Below are positions 7,146 to 15,876 of a stretch of 64,000 nucleotides of DNA, one piece after another (position 1 is the first letter of the stretch; the number at the start of each line of letters is the position of its first letter). The stretch comes from UBA4732 sp963823075 (GTDB taxonomy: Bacteria > Planctomycetota > Planctomycetia > Gemmatales > Gemmataceae). A program made the position numbers and the translations under genes. Below the pieces are notes generated by a model. It was not told the origin of the DNA. It made no database searches and worked only from the letters and a program-made list of their open reading frames with translations. The stretch is taken from the NCBI GenBank assembly GCA_963823075.1, contig CAWGKE010000002.1:186001-250000 (forward strand). Reading direction: 5' to 3'.

Positions 7146-9667
7146 GGCTTCACGGCCCTGTCGTCGGGTTGGGGGTGTTGAACGGGGATGTAGACGCGGA
7201 CGTAGGTTTCTTGCCACAGGTAGCCGGGCAGGGCGGGCGGCTTCGATTTGCCGTCGGGCAGCCGGTCGATCCACAGCCGCGTCGCGCTGCCGGGGTTCTG
7301 CGACGCCGCGTCCGCCCGGTCGGACAGCGTCGGCGTCCGGGCAACGAGGATGATCTCGTCTCGGTAGACCTGCACGTCCCGCGCCTGGTCGGGCGTCGCC
7401 GTCCTCTTCTCGTCCAGCCGCCAGCTCTGGTCGAAGGAGCGCAGGCCGCCGTTGGTCATCGTGCTGGCCGTCGCCTTGGCGTGGAACATCAGGTCCTTCA
7501 TCAGCTCGCAGCGGCTCTTCACCGGAACGTAGGTCCGCGCGGCGCCGGACGCCCCTCGGGACCGCCGACGTCCGGGTTGGGCGGCGCCAGGACGTGTGCG
7601 TCGGCCGCCCAGCCAGCGGCGGGCAGGCCGGTCTGCTCTTTGCCGGGCCTCGGCTCCCACAGGGCCTGCACGTGGAACTCCCCACCGGGCGCCAGGTCCG
7701 GGACCGGGTAATAATTTCCCTGATAGAAGATCGTCACACTCTGCAATGGCACGGGCAGGTTGTTGCGGATCGTACCGATGAGCTTGTTCGGGTCGTTCAC
7801 GTCGGGGCGGACGAGGTCCGGGTTCTTTTTGTCGGCAGCGCCGTTCTGGACGGGCGGATGGTCGGGATCGACGGCGGCGCGCCACGACGCCTGGAAGGAG
7901 CGGGTGGACCAGACGGGGATCGGCACGTCGCTCCAGGCCGGAGGCGTCCTCGGCGTAGGCGTAGGGCTTGCGGAAGAGACTGGGCGAACCGGCCGCATCG
8001 GCCTGGGCCGGGTTGGCCAGGGTGGCGACCGTGACGGCGTGATCGGCCGAGCCTTCGGTCGGCGGCGACGCCCATCCCGGCGCCGACGGCTCCACGCCGA
8101 CCGTGTAGTTCTGGATGCGCGGGCTGAACAGCGTGAACCACGTCGTCCCGTAGGCCTGCTGCGGCGCGGCCAGGTCGTACTCCACAAGGTCGATCTTGTT
8201 TACGCGCAAATCGTCGCCCTTCATGGAGTAGGCCACGACGTAGACGAGGACGCTGAGGCTCAGCACCACGACGGGGAACGTGATCCAGGTCAGCTCGGGC
8301 CGCTTGAAGACGCGCGTCAGGAGGATGTAATCGAGCGGGCCGACGATGACGATGTAGATGAGGATGAACAGCGCCACCCAGCCGAAACTGACGACGGGGA
8401 CGGTCTCAAAATCCTCCAGGGAGCGCTGCATCTCGGCCAGGAGAGCCGGCGGCTCGTTGGCGCCGAAACCGTTCGGATTCGGCGGGGCGACGGCGGCGGG
8501 CTTGGGGATGAACTCGGCCTGGACCCGCGACCAGAAGGCCTTGCGGCCCTCGGCCCAGTCGCGCGCGGCGAACGGCCCCTCGTCCAGATCGAAGGCGGTC
8601 AGCCAGACGCGGCCGAGGCCGCAGGACGACTCCACGACCACGGGGCAATCCACCGTCTTGTCGCCCTCCTTGCAGGATTCGCTGACGAGGACGGTGACGC
8701 CGGCGCCGGGCTGAAGGCGGGTGATTTCGAGGTTGTCGAGGGGCGTGGCCCGGCCGTTGGGGGCGAGCCAGCGAGCGAGGCTCGTCGTCTCGGGGCAGGC
8801 GACCTTGCCGTCGATGCGGCAGTCGATGAGGCCGTCGCCGGACTTCTGCATCTCGTCGAGGACCTTGGCGGCGTTCTGGCGGTTGGCGGCGCCGACCGAG
8901 ACGATCAGCTGGCCGCCGCGCCGCACCCACTCGGCCAGGGCCTTGCGGCGCTGGGGCGCCGACCCGTCGTGCAGCAGCGATTCGACGAACGACTGGCTGC
9001 CGCTGGTGAGGACGACAACATCGGCCGCGTCGTACCCGAACCAGCGATCCGGCATGGTGGCAATGTCGTCGATGTAGGCGAACGGCACGGTTCCCTTGTG
9101 GTCGTCCGGCTCCAGGTCGGCGGCGACGCCGCGGGCCAGCCGCGACCCGACCGAGAGGTAAAGCGGCTGGGCGGCGCCAAGGGCCTGCTTATCCGCCGAG
9201 GGGGCGGCGGCGGGGCCGGCTGGGACGACCTGGCCGTCGGCGGCGACGAGGCTGACGGCGACCTCGCTGCCGCCGTTGCCGGGGCGCGTGTAGGAGACGG
9301 CGATGAAATCTTGCCTGGGGTCGAGGGCGGGGAGCGGCGTCTCGTAGTGGAAGACGGCGCCTTCGGAGTCGGTAGTTTCGACGCGGATCGTGAATTGACC
9401 GAGGCCGTTGCCGTCCGGCCCCGCATTGATCTTGACGTAGACCGGCGCCCAGGCGCCGCTTCGGTAGGGGGGCGAATCGAGTTCGCCCTTGCCGCCGGGC
9501 AGGCCGACCTGGAACTTCTCGATGTGCGGCGGCTCGGCCGCGCGTAGGGAACAGGGAACAGGGAACAGGGAACAGCAGAGCAGTACCGCAATGCCAAAGA
9601 CAGGGCGGCGCATCGGCGCCGGCGGATGCTGCCGTTCCCTGTTCCCTGTTCCCTGTTCCCTGTTCAT
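7142..9667 (-). CDS. Large membrane protein coupled to the ABC ATPase, frameshifted
   Basis: About 840 residues. The start at 9667 overlaps the mazG-like stop (ATGA) and has GGAG upstream; a second Met at 9613 would remove 18 repeat-encoded residues. A signal peptide follows. Then comes an extracytoplasmic region resembling class I glutamine-amidotransferase-like folds (DAADVVVLTSGSQSF, WVRRGGQLIVSVG), with no catalytic Cys that I can assign. Two membrane helices follow at about residues 400-460 (VALFILIYIVIVGPLDY and TFPVVVLSLSVLVYVVAYS), then a beta-rich tail. The frame changes near 7940 and changes back near 7545. Between them the protein continues as WSDVPIPVWSTRSF to PNPDVGGPEG. Such proteins often accompany ABC-2 exporters. 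Function unknown. Confidence 0.75.
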   Translation of the reverse strand: MNREQGTGNRERQHPPAPMRRPVFGIAVLLCCSLFPVPCSLRAAEPPHIEKFQVGLPGGKGELDSPPYRSGAWAPVYVKINAGPDGNGLGQFTIRVETTDSEGAVFHYETPLPALDPRQDFIAVSYTRPGNGGSEVAVSLVAADGQVVPAGPAAAPSADKQALGAAQPLYLSVGSRLARGVAADLEPDDHKGTVPFAYIDDIATMPDRWFGYDAADVVVLTSGSQSFVESLLHDGSAPQRRKALAEWVRRGGQLIVSVGAANRQNAAKVLDEMQKSGDGLIDCRIDGKVACPETTSLARWLAPNGRATPLDNLEITRLQPGAGVTVLVSESCKEGDKTVDCPVVVESSCGLGRVWLTAFDLDEGPFAARDWAEGRKAFWSRVQAEFIPKPAAVAPPNPNGFGANEPPALLAEMQRSLEDFETVPVVSFGWVALFILIYIVIVGPLDYILLTRVFKRPELTWITFPVVVLSLSVLVYVVAYSMKGDDLRVNKIDLVEYDLAAPQQAYGTTWFTLFSPRIQNYTVGVEPSAPGWASPPTEGSADHAVTVATLANPAQADAAGSPSLFRKPYAYAEDASGLERRADPRLVHPLLPGVVARRRRSRPSARPERRCRQKEPGPRPPRRERPEQAHRYDPQQPARAIAECDDLLSGKLLPGPGPGARWGVPRAGPVGAEARQRADRPARRWLGGRRTRPGAAQPGRRRSRGASGAARTYVPVKSRCELMKDLMFHAKATASTMTNGGLRSFDQSWRLDEKRTATPDQARDVQVYRDEIILVARTPTLSDRADAASQNPGSATRLWIDRLPDGKSKPPALPGYLWQETYVRVYIPVQHPQPDDRAVKP
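9546..9665. repeat. Inverted pair of GGGAACA heptanucleotide tandem arrays
   Basis: About four copies of a 7-base unit (GGGAACA) at 9546-9575 face about four reverse-complement copies (TTCCCTG) at 9634-9665, separated by about 58 bases. Both arrays lie inside the N-terminus of the membrane-protein gene. One encodes REQGTGNRE and the other encodes part of the signal-peptide core (CSLFPVPCSL). The arrays could fold into a long hairpin across the translation start. Seven-base units change the frame when copy number changes, so this is a potential phase switch. Confidence 0.85.
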
Positions 9668-9969
9668 GGTTTCTCCGCCTGGTCGCAGATGCACGGGCTT
9701 TTCCCGCAGCCGGGGCAGCCGCCGCCGTACTTGGCCTGCACCGCTGCGTCCAAATCGACGCCGGCGATGTTGGCCAGCGTCGCCAGCCAGGCCAGCACGT
9801 CGGCGAACTCGGCGGCCAGCTCCTCCTTGGCCCCGGAGCGCAGGGCCGACGACAGCTCCCCGACCTCCTCCATGAACCACATGAAGGTGCCCTCGACGCC
9901 GCGCCGCCGGTCCTTGGCGTCGTAGGCGTCGCGGATCAGGGCCTGGAGCTGCGGCAAGGTGAGGGCCAT
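9664..9969 (-). CDS. MazG-like nucleotide pyrophosphohydrolase
   Basis: 101 residues from ATG at 9969 (MALTLPQLQALIRD). The all-alpha MazG core is clear: FMWFMEEVGELSSAL (metal-binding EExxE pattern) and later EFADVLAWLATLANIAGVDL (ExxD). It ends in a cysteine cluster CPGCGKSPCICDQ, known from a subset of MazG-like proteins. MazG-type enzymes hydrolyse NTPs or dNTPs to monophosphates and help keep nucleotide pools clean. Its stop overlaps the next gene's start, so it is the first gene of the three-gene ABC operon. The functional link with the transporter is not obvious. Confidence 0.85.
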   Translation of the reverse strand: MALTLPQLQALIRDAYDAKDRRRGVEGTFMWFMEEVGELSSALRSGAKEELAAEFADVLAWLATLANIAGVDLDAAVQAKYGGGCPGCGKSPCICDQAEKP

Positions 9970-10023
9970 GATGGTTATACGTCCAGGTTGGTGAGGCGGC
10001 CCGGCGGAACGCATCGGCCGTCG

Positions 10024-10521
10024 TCAGGCCGGCACGTCGGTGGATTCCGAGCCGGCGGCCGCCTCGCGTCCAAGATGCTCCGCGCAGACCTGCTGGTACA
10101 GTTCGCACAGTGCGTCCGCCGCCTGTTCGGCCAGCCGATACCACACGGGGTTGGCCACGCACGCCGGGTGTTCCAGGATGTGCCGTTCCAGCAGGTCGGA
10201 CACCAGGGAAGTTCGGTCGAGCAACTCGTGACAGCCGGTCGTGCCGGGCAGATATTCCTCCGCCCACCGCTCCCCCGACTCCGCGGCCAACTCGCCGGCC
10301 AGGCGCAGGCGTTCCTGTTCGGCTTCTTCAAGGCTTGGTCTTCGGATGTCCTCGCGCACCTTGGCGGCCAGGCGCGCCAGTTTGTCCGGAGAGCGTGCGA
10401 ACGCCTCTTTCCAGCGCCGCTCATCGGCGATTTCTTCCAGGATGAGAGCCGCGACCGTGTCCTGCTCGGAGGCCGAGAGCCTCTGTAACTCAGTAAGCGC
10501 TTGCTGCAACAGTTGGGTCAT
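10024..10521 (-). CDS. Hypothetical protein with antitoxin-like N-terminus
   Basis: I take ATG at 10521 (MTQLLQQALTELQRLSAS). The first 60 residues, with AALILEEIADERRW and KLARLAAKVREDIR, resemble a family of short antitoxin-like helical proteins common in cyanobacteria and planctomycetes. In those families the protein normally ends soon after. Here it continues for about 105 residues of helix-rich sequence (EHPACVANPVWYRLAEQAADALCELYQ), so this is an extended or fused form. The preceding gene ends 21 bases upstream, suggesting a two-gene unit. Whether that pair works as a toxin-antitoxin system is inference only. Confidence 0.65.
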   Translation of the reverse strand: MTQLLQQALTELQRLSASEQDTVAALILEEIADERRWKEAFARSPDKLARLAAKVREDIRRPSLEEAEQERLRLAGELAAESGERWAEEYLPGTTGCHELLDRTSLVSDLLERHILEHPACVANPVWYRLAEQAADALCELYQQVCAEHLGREAAAGSESTDVPA

Positions 10522-10541
10522 GTGTCGGGCACCTCCACCTC

Positions 10542-11012
10542 TCATTTGGCGAGGACTTCGCCCACAAACGACTCGAAATCCCCGATGCACCAAGCTACCA
10601 AATCGGCTCGCGGTCGGTCGTGGCCGCATAAGAGCGACACCACCGGCCACAGCCAGTTCGGTTCGATCTTTAGGTCCGGGCAGACCGCGCAGGCCAAGTG
10701 CGAGTGAAGTCGGCACACCGCTAGTTGGGCGTTGTCGCGATCAGGCCGATACCACAACTCTTCGGTCTTATCGTGGAAGACCCCACTCGCCGGCGGCGCG
10801 GACCTCCACCGCTCCAGCTGATCCAGGTCGGCCAGCAACTCGGTGCAATGGGGAGTGTCGGTTCGCGGCAGCAGCTCACGGACACAACGCAAGACCCAGT
10901 CCAAGGGCAGCGCGAGGGAGCGTTCCCGGAGCCATCGCACGAGAGGGGCCGGCCAAGCGTGACGCCATTCTCCATTAAGCAATTCGCGGGCGGCCGCAAC
11001 CGGCCTCTCCAT
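10542..11012 (-). CDS. Hypothetical protein, first of a two-gene unit
   Basis: 156 residues from ATG at 11012 (MERPVAAARELLNGEWRH), chosen because GGAGG sits 7 bases upstream; an earlier in-frame Met at 11048 lacks this. The protein is rich in Trp, Leu and Arg and has two CxxC-poor cysteine spots (CRLHSHLACAVC, LLCGHDRP) but no motif I recognise. It has no signal peptide or membrane segment. It is followed after 21 bases by the antitoxin-like gene. Function unknown. Confidence 0.6.
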   Translation of the reverse strand: MERPVAAARELLNGEWRHAWPAPLVRWLRERSLALPLDWVLRCVRELLPRTDTPHCTELLADLDQLERWRSAPPASGVFHDKTEELWYRPDRDNAQLAVCRLHSHLACAVCPDLKIEPNWLWPVVSLLCGHDRPRADLVAWCIGDFESFVGEVLAK

Positions 11013-11062
11013 CGGCAAACCTCCACAAGCGTATCCCGCATTGAACACCGATCAGCTGCCAT

Positions 11063-13744
11063 TCATTTCCCTAGTATCTTCTCCAACCGCTCCGCCTCGT
11101 CGTCCTTCTTCTCCGCCCGCAGCGCCTTGAGCAAGTCGTCGCGCGCCTCCGCGTCGCGGATGTCGATCTCGATCGCCTCCCGCGCGTACTTCTCGGCGTC
11201 GCCGTACTGCTGCTTCTCCAGCAGCAGGCGGGCCAGCTTCTTCCGCCCGTCGAGGTCGTCGGCGTCGGTCGGGATCAGCTCCTTCAGCACGCCGATTTGC
11301 TTGTCCTTGTCGTTGGTCTGGGCGTAGACGCGAGCCAGCTGACCCAACCAGTCGGTGTTGTACGGCTCTGCCTTGCGGCCCAGCTCGCACACCTCCGCCG
11401 CCTTGTCGAACTGGCTGGCGTCGTAGTAGACCTTCGCCAAGGCTCGCAGCACCTCCACGTCGGGGTCGGCCCGGTCCAGCGCCGACTCCAGCAGGTCCAG
11501 CGCCTGCTTGTCGTCGCCGGCCTGGTGCGCCAGCCGTGACAGCACGAACGACGCCCGCGGGTGGTTCTTCTTCCGGTCCAGCACCTCCTGGGCCAGCTTG
11601 CGCGCTTCGGCGTTGTCCTTGTCGTTCAGGTACGCCTCGGCCAGCTCCGCCGCCGTGTCGAGGTCGTCCGGCTTCTGGTCGTGGGCGATCTTCAATTCCT
11701 GGATGCTCCGCTGCTTCGCCGCCGGCTTGCCGCCCATCGCCTTGACCGTCTCGTCGAGGTAGGTCCGATACCCCTTCTCGAAGGCCGTCTTCTCCACGCC
11801 GCAGGCCTTCTTGAGAGCGTCGTCGGTGCCCAAGCCGTCGCGGTAGGCGTCGAGCATCTTCGCCACGGAGTCGGCGCCGTACTTCGCCTTCATGTAATCG
11901 ACGTAGAGCTGGCTCTGGCAGTACGCCATGCTCCAGTCCAGCGGCGTCCGCGGCCGGATGAAGCCGAGGTCGATGTCGTCGAGGTCCATCAGGTCGTCCT
12001 TGGGCACGCGCTCGCGCAGGAGGTCGTTCCACTGCTGCGGCCGGGGGAAACCCTCGTTGCCGACTGCCAGGCCCTCCGTGAACCAGTGCGGCGTCTGGAA
12101 ATTCGTCTGATCCAGGTTGAAAATGTGGACCATTTCGTGCCGCAGCACCCTTGCCCAGTTGAACGGCTTGCCGACGCCCTTGCCGTTGGGCGAGGCCATG
12201 GCGAACATGCGGCCGGTGGTAGCGCCGACCGTGTGCAGGTCCGGCAGCGCCACGACCCGGCCGCTGAACATCTCGTGGTTGTTGAACACCTCGATCAGAA
12301 TCGGCCCCTTCACTTCGTACTGGAACTTCTTCGACAGGTCGGCGTAAATCTGCTCCAGGTAGTCGGCCATGTAGTGGGCCAGCGGGCCGTCGTTCTTCGG
12401 ATCGAAGCGGATCACGAAATGGTCCGTTTTGATCGTCTCATAATCCTTGAGGTGCTTCAGCACCTTGCGCATGTTGGCGATCCGGACATTGTATTTGTCG
12501 GCGTCGAAACCTTCGTCGAGCAGCGGGGCGGCTTTCTCCTCGCGGCCCAGGCGCATGTTCAGGAGGCCCAGCGCGCCGGCCGGGCCAGGCATCATCGGCT
12601 GCGCCTCCCGAGCCTTCTGGTACCAAGCTTCGGCCTCGTCGAAATAATGGCGGTCTTCCAGCCGTTCGCCGAGGTCGAAGTAGAAGACGGCCGGCTTGGG
12701 GTCGTTCTTCTCGACCGCCTTGACGACGGCGTCGAAATCGTCCTTCTTCTTCATCACCTGAAGGCAGGCGGCCTTGCGGGCCAGGGCGTGTTCGTCGCGC
12801 AAGTTGACGGCCAGGGCCTTTTCCGCGGTTTCCAGCGCCGCGCTCACGTCGCCGCTTTCCAGCTGGACGTCCGCTTTGAGGAGAAGGGCGGCCGGCAGCC
12901 GCGGGTTGATCTTCAGCGCCTGGTCGGCGAAGCCGTCGGCCTGCTTGATCTCAAGCTTTTGCAGCGCCGCCCCGCCCTTGCCGACCAGCGCCTCGGCGGC
13001 GCGCGGGTTTATGGCCAACGCCTTGTCGAACGAGCGGAGCGCCTCGGGCTGGTTGTACTTCTCCAGCAGCAGTTCCCCGGCCTGGTACTCGGCCTGCCAC
13101 AGCGGCTCCTTGACCTTGTCCGACTCCTTCGCCGCATCGACGTACAGCGTCTGGAGGATGAACGCGAACTGATTCGACAGTTTGTGCCAGCGGGCGTTCT
13201 CCGTGCCGGCCAGGCCGACGATCAGCAGCTCCTCCGGATCTTTAATGTCGTCATCCTTGTTGCTGCGGTCGGAGTAATAGCGGACGAACCAGCGGAATTC
13301 CGTGTCGGCCTTGGCGATGTCGCCGCGGTCGCGGTAGACTCGGGCGCGGACCCAGCGGGCCTGGAAGGAGGCGAGGGCCTCGGGCGGGGCCGCGTCCAGC
13401 GCCGCGTCGGCGGCCCTTTCCGCGTCGTCGAGGCGGCCGCGGAGGTACAGCAGCTCGGCCTGCCGGGCCAGCAACTTCGCCTCTTTCGGCGCGTCCTTCA
13501 GGGCGGCATCGACCGCGTCCAGCGCCTTGTCGTACTCGCCGACGCTCTCCAGGGCGCGGCTTTGGCCGACGACGGCGTCCGTCTTCGTCTTGGGGTCCTT
13601 GGCAAGGTCTTCGTAGAGGGAGAGCGCTTCCTCGTAATTGCCCTTGAGCCAGCGGAGGTGGGCGTCCTGGAGGGTGGGGGCGTCGGCCGCGGCCCCGGCG
13701 GCGACGCCGGCGACGAGCAGGGCGGCGCTGAGATGCTTTATCAT
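11063..13744 (-). CDS. Secreted TPR protein with peptidase MA-like domain
   Basis: 893 residues with a signal peptide (MIKHLSAALLVAGVAAGAAA). Tandem TPR units fill about residues 25-430. A gluzincin-type zinc-peptidase domain follows with HEMVH (HExxH, about residue 535) and a downstream Glu in WFTEGLAVGNEG, as in the peptidase MA-like family. More TPRs fill residues about 665-890. The likely site is the periplasm. The two His and the Glu suggest an active metallopeptidase, but the substrate is unknown. It is divergent from the ABC-2 permease gene, with 135 bases between the two starts. Confidence 0.9.
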   Translation of the reverse strand: MIKHLSAALLVAGVAAGAAADAPTLQDAHLRWLKGNYEEALSLYEDLAKDPKTKTDAVVGQSRALESVGEYDKALDAVDAALKDAPKEAKLLARQAELLYLRGRLDDAERAADAALDAAPPEALASFQARWVRARVYRDRGDIAKADTEFRWFVRYYSDRSNKDDDIKDPEELLIVGLAGTENARWHKLSNQFAFILQTLYVDAAKESDKVKEPLWQAEYQAGELLLEKYNQPEALRSFDKALAINPRAAEALVGKGGAALQKLEIKQADGFADQALKINPRLPAALLLKADVQLESGDVSAALETAEKALAVNLRDEHALARKAACLQVMKKKDDFDAVVKAVEKNDPKPAVFYFDLGERLEDRHYFDEAEAWYQKAREAQPMMPGPAGALGLLNMRLGREEKAAPLLDEGFDADKYNVRIANMRKVLKHLKDYETIKTDHFVIRFDPKNDGPLAHYMADYLEQIYADLSKKFQYEVKGPILIEVFNNHEMFSGRVVALPDLHTVGATTGRMFAMASPNGKGVGKPFNWARVLRHEMVHIFNLDQTNFQTPHWFTEGLAVGNEGFPRPQQWNDLLRERVPKDDLMDLDDIDLGFIRPRTPLDWSMAYCQSQLYVDYMKAKYGADSVAKMLDAYRDGLGTDDALKKACGVEKTAFEKGYRTYLDETVKAMGGKPAAKQRSIQELKIAHDQKPDDLDTAAELAEAYLNDKDNAEARKLAQEVLDRKKNHPRASFVLSRLAHQAGDDKQALDLLESALDRADPDVEVLRALAKVYYDASQFDKAAEVCELGRKAEPYNTDWLGQLARVYAQTNDKDKQIGVLKELIPTDADDLDGRKKLARLLLEKQQYGDAEKYAREAIEIDIRDAEARDDLLKALRAEKKDDEAERLEKILGK

Positions 13745-13879
13745 GGGTGAGGCGTTCCTGAACGACTCGGAAGCGACATGGACTCACCTTACCGGCCGGC
13801 CGGCCGTAACGCAAGGAAACGCCGGGACGGCCGCCAACGTGGGAGCGTGAAGCGCGGGAGCGAGAAACGATTGAAACCC

Positions 13880-15853
13880 ATGCCCCGTTCCATCGCCGAC
13901 GGTCTGGCCCGGCTGCAACGCCTTCTCCCCTGGTCGAACACGCGCCGGGCGTGGCTCGAACGGCTGAGCCTCGCCGGCGTCGCCGCCGCCGTCGCCGCCC
14001 TGATCGCCTTCGGCAACGGCCTCGCCCTGTGGCAGCTGGTGCTGGCATGGGCCGCGCTGGTCCTGACCGCCGCCGTGCTGTTCCGGCGCGACTGGCTCAA
14101 GCTGTTCGGCCCCATCCTCTGGTACGATCTGGTCCGCACGTCTCGCCGCGCCCGCACCTATCTGCTCCGCGGCGGCTACCTGCTGACTCTCCTGGCCGTG
14201 CTGAGCGTCCTCTACCTGAATGCGTGGCCGGGCTTCTACGGGAGCCACCCTCTGAAGAGCCAGATCGCGCGCTTCGCGCAGGAATTCTGTTGCACGTTCC
14301 TGACCGCGCAGTTCGTGCTGACGTCCCTCCTGGCGCCGGCGTTCACGGCTGGGGCCATCGCCGAAGAGAAGCAGAAAAAGACGATCCAGTACATCCTCAT
14401 CACCGACCTGCGGAACCATGAGATCGTGCTGGGCAAATTGGGGTCGCGGATGGCGCACCTGGGCCTCTTGCTGCTGGCCGGGTTGCCGGTGTTGGGGGCC
14501 GTGGAGTTCCTGGGCGGCGTGGACCCGCACCTCGTCCTGGCCGCCTTCGCGGGCACGGCGGTCACAATGGCGAGCGCGGCCGGCGTCGGCGTCCTGGCGT
14601 CGGTGGTCGCCCGGCCGTCGCGCGCCGCCTTGTTCCTGGCCTACGGCTGGATCCTCCTCTACGTCGTACTGTGCGTGCTGGGCGAGGCGGCGCCGTACTG
14701 GCTGCTGCCCCGGCCCTTCAACGCGGCGGCCCCGGCCGGCCCGTTGGACGGCCTGATCGCCGTGGTCGAGGCCGGCAACCCGGTCGCCGCCGTCGCCGCC
14801 GTCTTTGGAAGCGACCCCATCGAGCCGGCTTTGCTCCACGCGCTCGGCGCCTACGCCCTGTTCCACGGCGTCGTGGCGGTGGGGACCACACTGACGGCGT
14901 CGCTGCTGCTGCGCTGGGCGTGTCTGCGTGAAGCCCGGCCGCCCGCTGAGAAGAAGGCGCCGCGGCGGTCGCCGGTCGGCGACCAGCCGATGCTGTGGAA
15001 GGAAAGCCACGCCGACCGCGGCCGGGTGCGGCGCTGGCTCACGACGCTGCTCTTCGGCCTGCTGTTCGCTTTCAGCCTGTGGATCCTGGCCTGGAACGTG
15101 TATGAGCGATACCTGTGGACGACCGCCAGCCGCTCGGCCGGCGCCAACTGGACGGTTGAGATCCATTTCTGGCAGGACTTCCGCCGTGATCTGAACGGGT
15201 GGGTGCGCATCGTTGGCGCCATCGTGGCGTGCCTGACCCTGGTGGGTGTGGCGATTCACGCGGCACAGAGCATCCGCCTGGAGCGGGAGCGCGACACGTT
15301 CGACGGCCTTCTGACGACGCCACTGCGCAGCGAAGAGATTTTGTATGGCAAATGGCTGGGAGCGATCCTGAGCGTCCGTTGGTTGCTGCCGTGGCTGGCG
15401 CTAACGTGGGGCCTCGGCGTGCTGGGCGGCGGACTGAACCCGCTGGCCGTGCCGCTGCTGGCGCTGACGTGGTGCGTCTACGCGGCGGCCGCCGCCAGCC
15501 TGGGGCTGTGGTTCTCGCTGGTCAGCCGCAGCTCGCTGCGGGCCGTGCTGTACACGATCCTGGCCGGCCTGGGGATGTCGGTCGGCCACTGGATGATCTG
15601 GCTGCCATGCAGCTGCGTTCTCCGGTCCGGGCAGGGGCTGGAGTGGGTGTTCCTCGCCCAGGGCGGTTTGACGCCGCCGGTGACGCTGGGGATGTATCTG
15701 CCCTTCGGCTACGACGAATTCTTTCCAGAGGGCCTTCTCGGTAAATTCATCACCTTCGCGCTCTGCGGCGACGTCCTCTGGGGCGTCTTCGCCTGGGTCG
15801 CATGGCAGGGAACCAACGAGCGCTTCCAGCGCGACGGCGGCCGCGTCGATTGA
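13880..15853 (+). CDS. ABC-2 type transporter permease
   Basis: 657 residues from ATG at 13880 (MPRSIADGLARLQRLLPW). About ten to twelve hydrophobic segments are visible, in two halves separated by a charged linker (about residues 350-395, EARPPAEKKAPRRSP). The region GAIAEEKQKKTIQYILITDL and the second-half DTFDGLLTTPLRSEEILYGKW are the paired 'ExE...T..LLLTTPL' cytoplasmic motifs of ABC-2 permeases, so this is a fused two-unit permease. No ATPase gene is next to it; it may use one encoded elsewhere. Substrate unknown. Confidence 0.85.
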   Translation: MPRSIADGLARLQRLLPWSNTRRAWLERLSLAGVAAAVAALIAFGNGLALWQLVLAWAALVLTAAVLFRRDWLKLFGPILWYDLVRTSRRARTYLLRGGYLLTLLAVLSVLYLNAWPGFYGSHPLKSQIARFAQEFCCTFLTAQFVLTSLLAPAFTAGAIAEEKQKKTIQYILITDLRNHEIVLGKLGSRMAHLGLLLLAGLPVLGAVEFLGGVDPHLVLAAFAGTAVTMASAAGVGVLASVVARPSRAALFLAYGWILLYVVLCVLGEAAPYWLLPRPFNAAAPAGPLDGLIAVVEAGNPVAAVAAVFGSDPIEPALLHALGAYALFHGVVAVGTTLTASLLLRWACLREARPPAEKKAPRRSPVGDQPMLWKESHADRGRVRRWLTTLLFGLLFAFSLWILAWNVYERYLWTTASRSAGANWTVEIHFWQDFRRDLNGWVRIVGAIVACLTLVGVAIHAAQSIRLERERDTFDGLLTTPLRSEEILYGKWLGAILSVRWLLPWLALTWGLGVLGGGLNPLAVPLLALTWCVYAAAAASLGLWFSLVSRSSLRAVLYTILAGLGMSVGHWMIWLPCSCVLRSGQGLEWVFLAQGGLTPPVTLGMYLPFGYDEFFPEGLLGKFITFALCGDVLWGVFAWVAWQGTNERFQRDGGRVD

Positions 15854-15876
15854 TTCCGCTCGGCGGCGCCGGGCGA

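Noticed and set aside
9546..9665. CRISPR array
   Set aside because: Units are only 7 bases, directly tandem without spacers, and lie inside a coding region.
9668..10267. Long N-terminal extension of the ABC-linked membrane protein (open frame reaching 10267)
   Set aside because: The extension overlaps the mazG-like gene in another frame, while ATG at 9667 has a ribosome site, an ATGA overlap and a signal peptide right after it.
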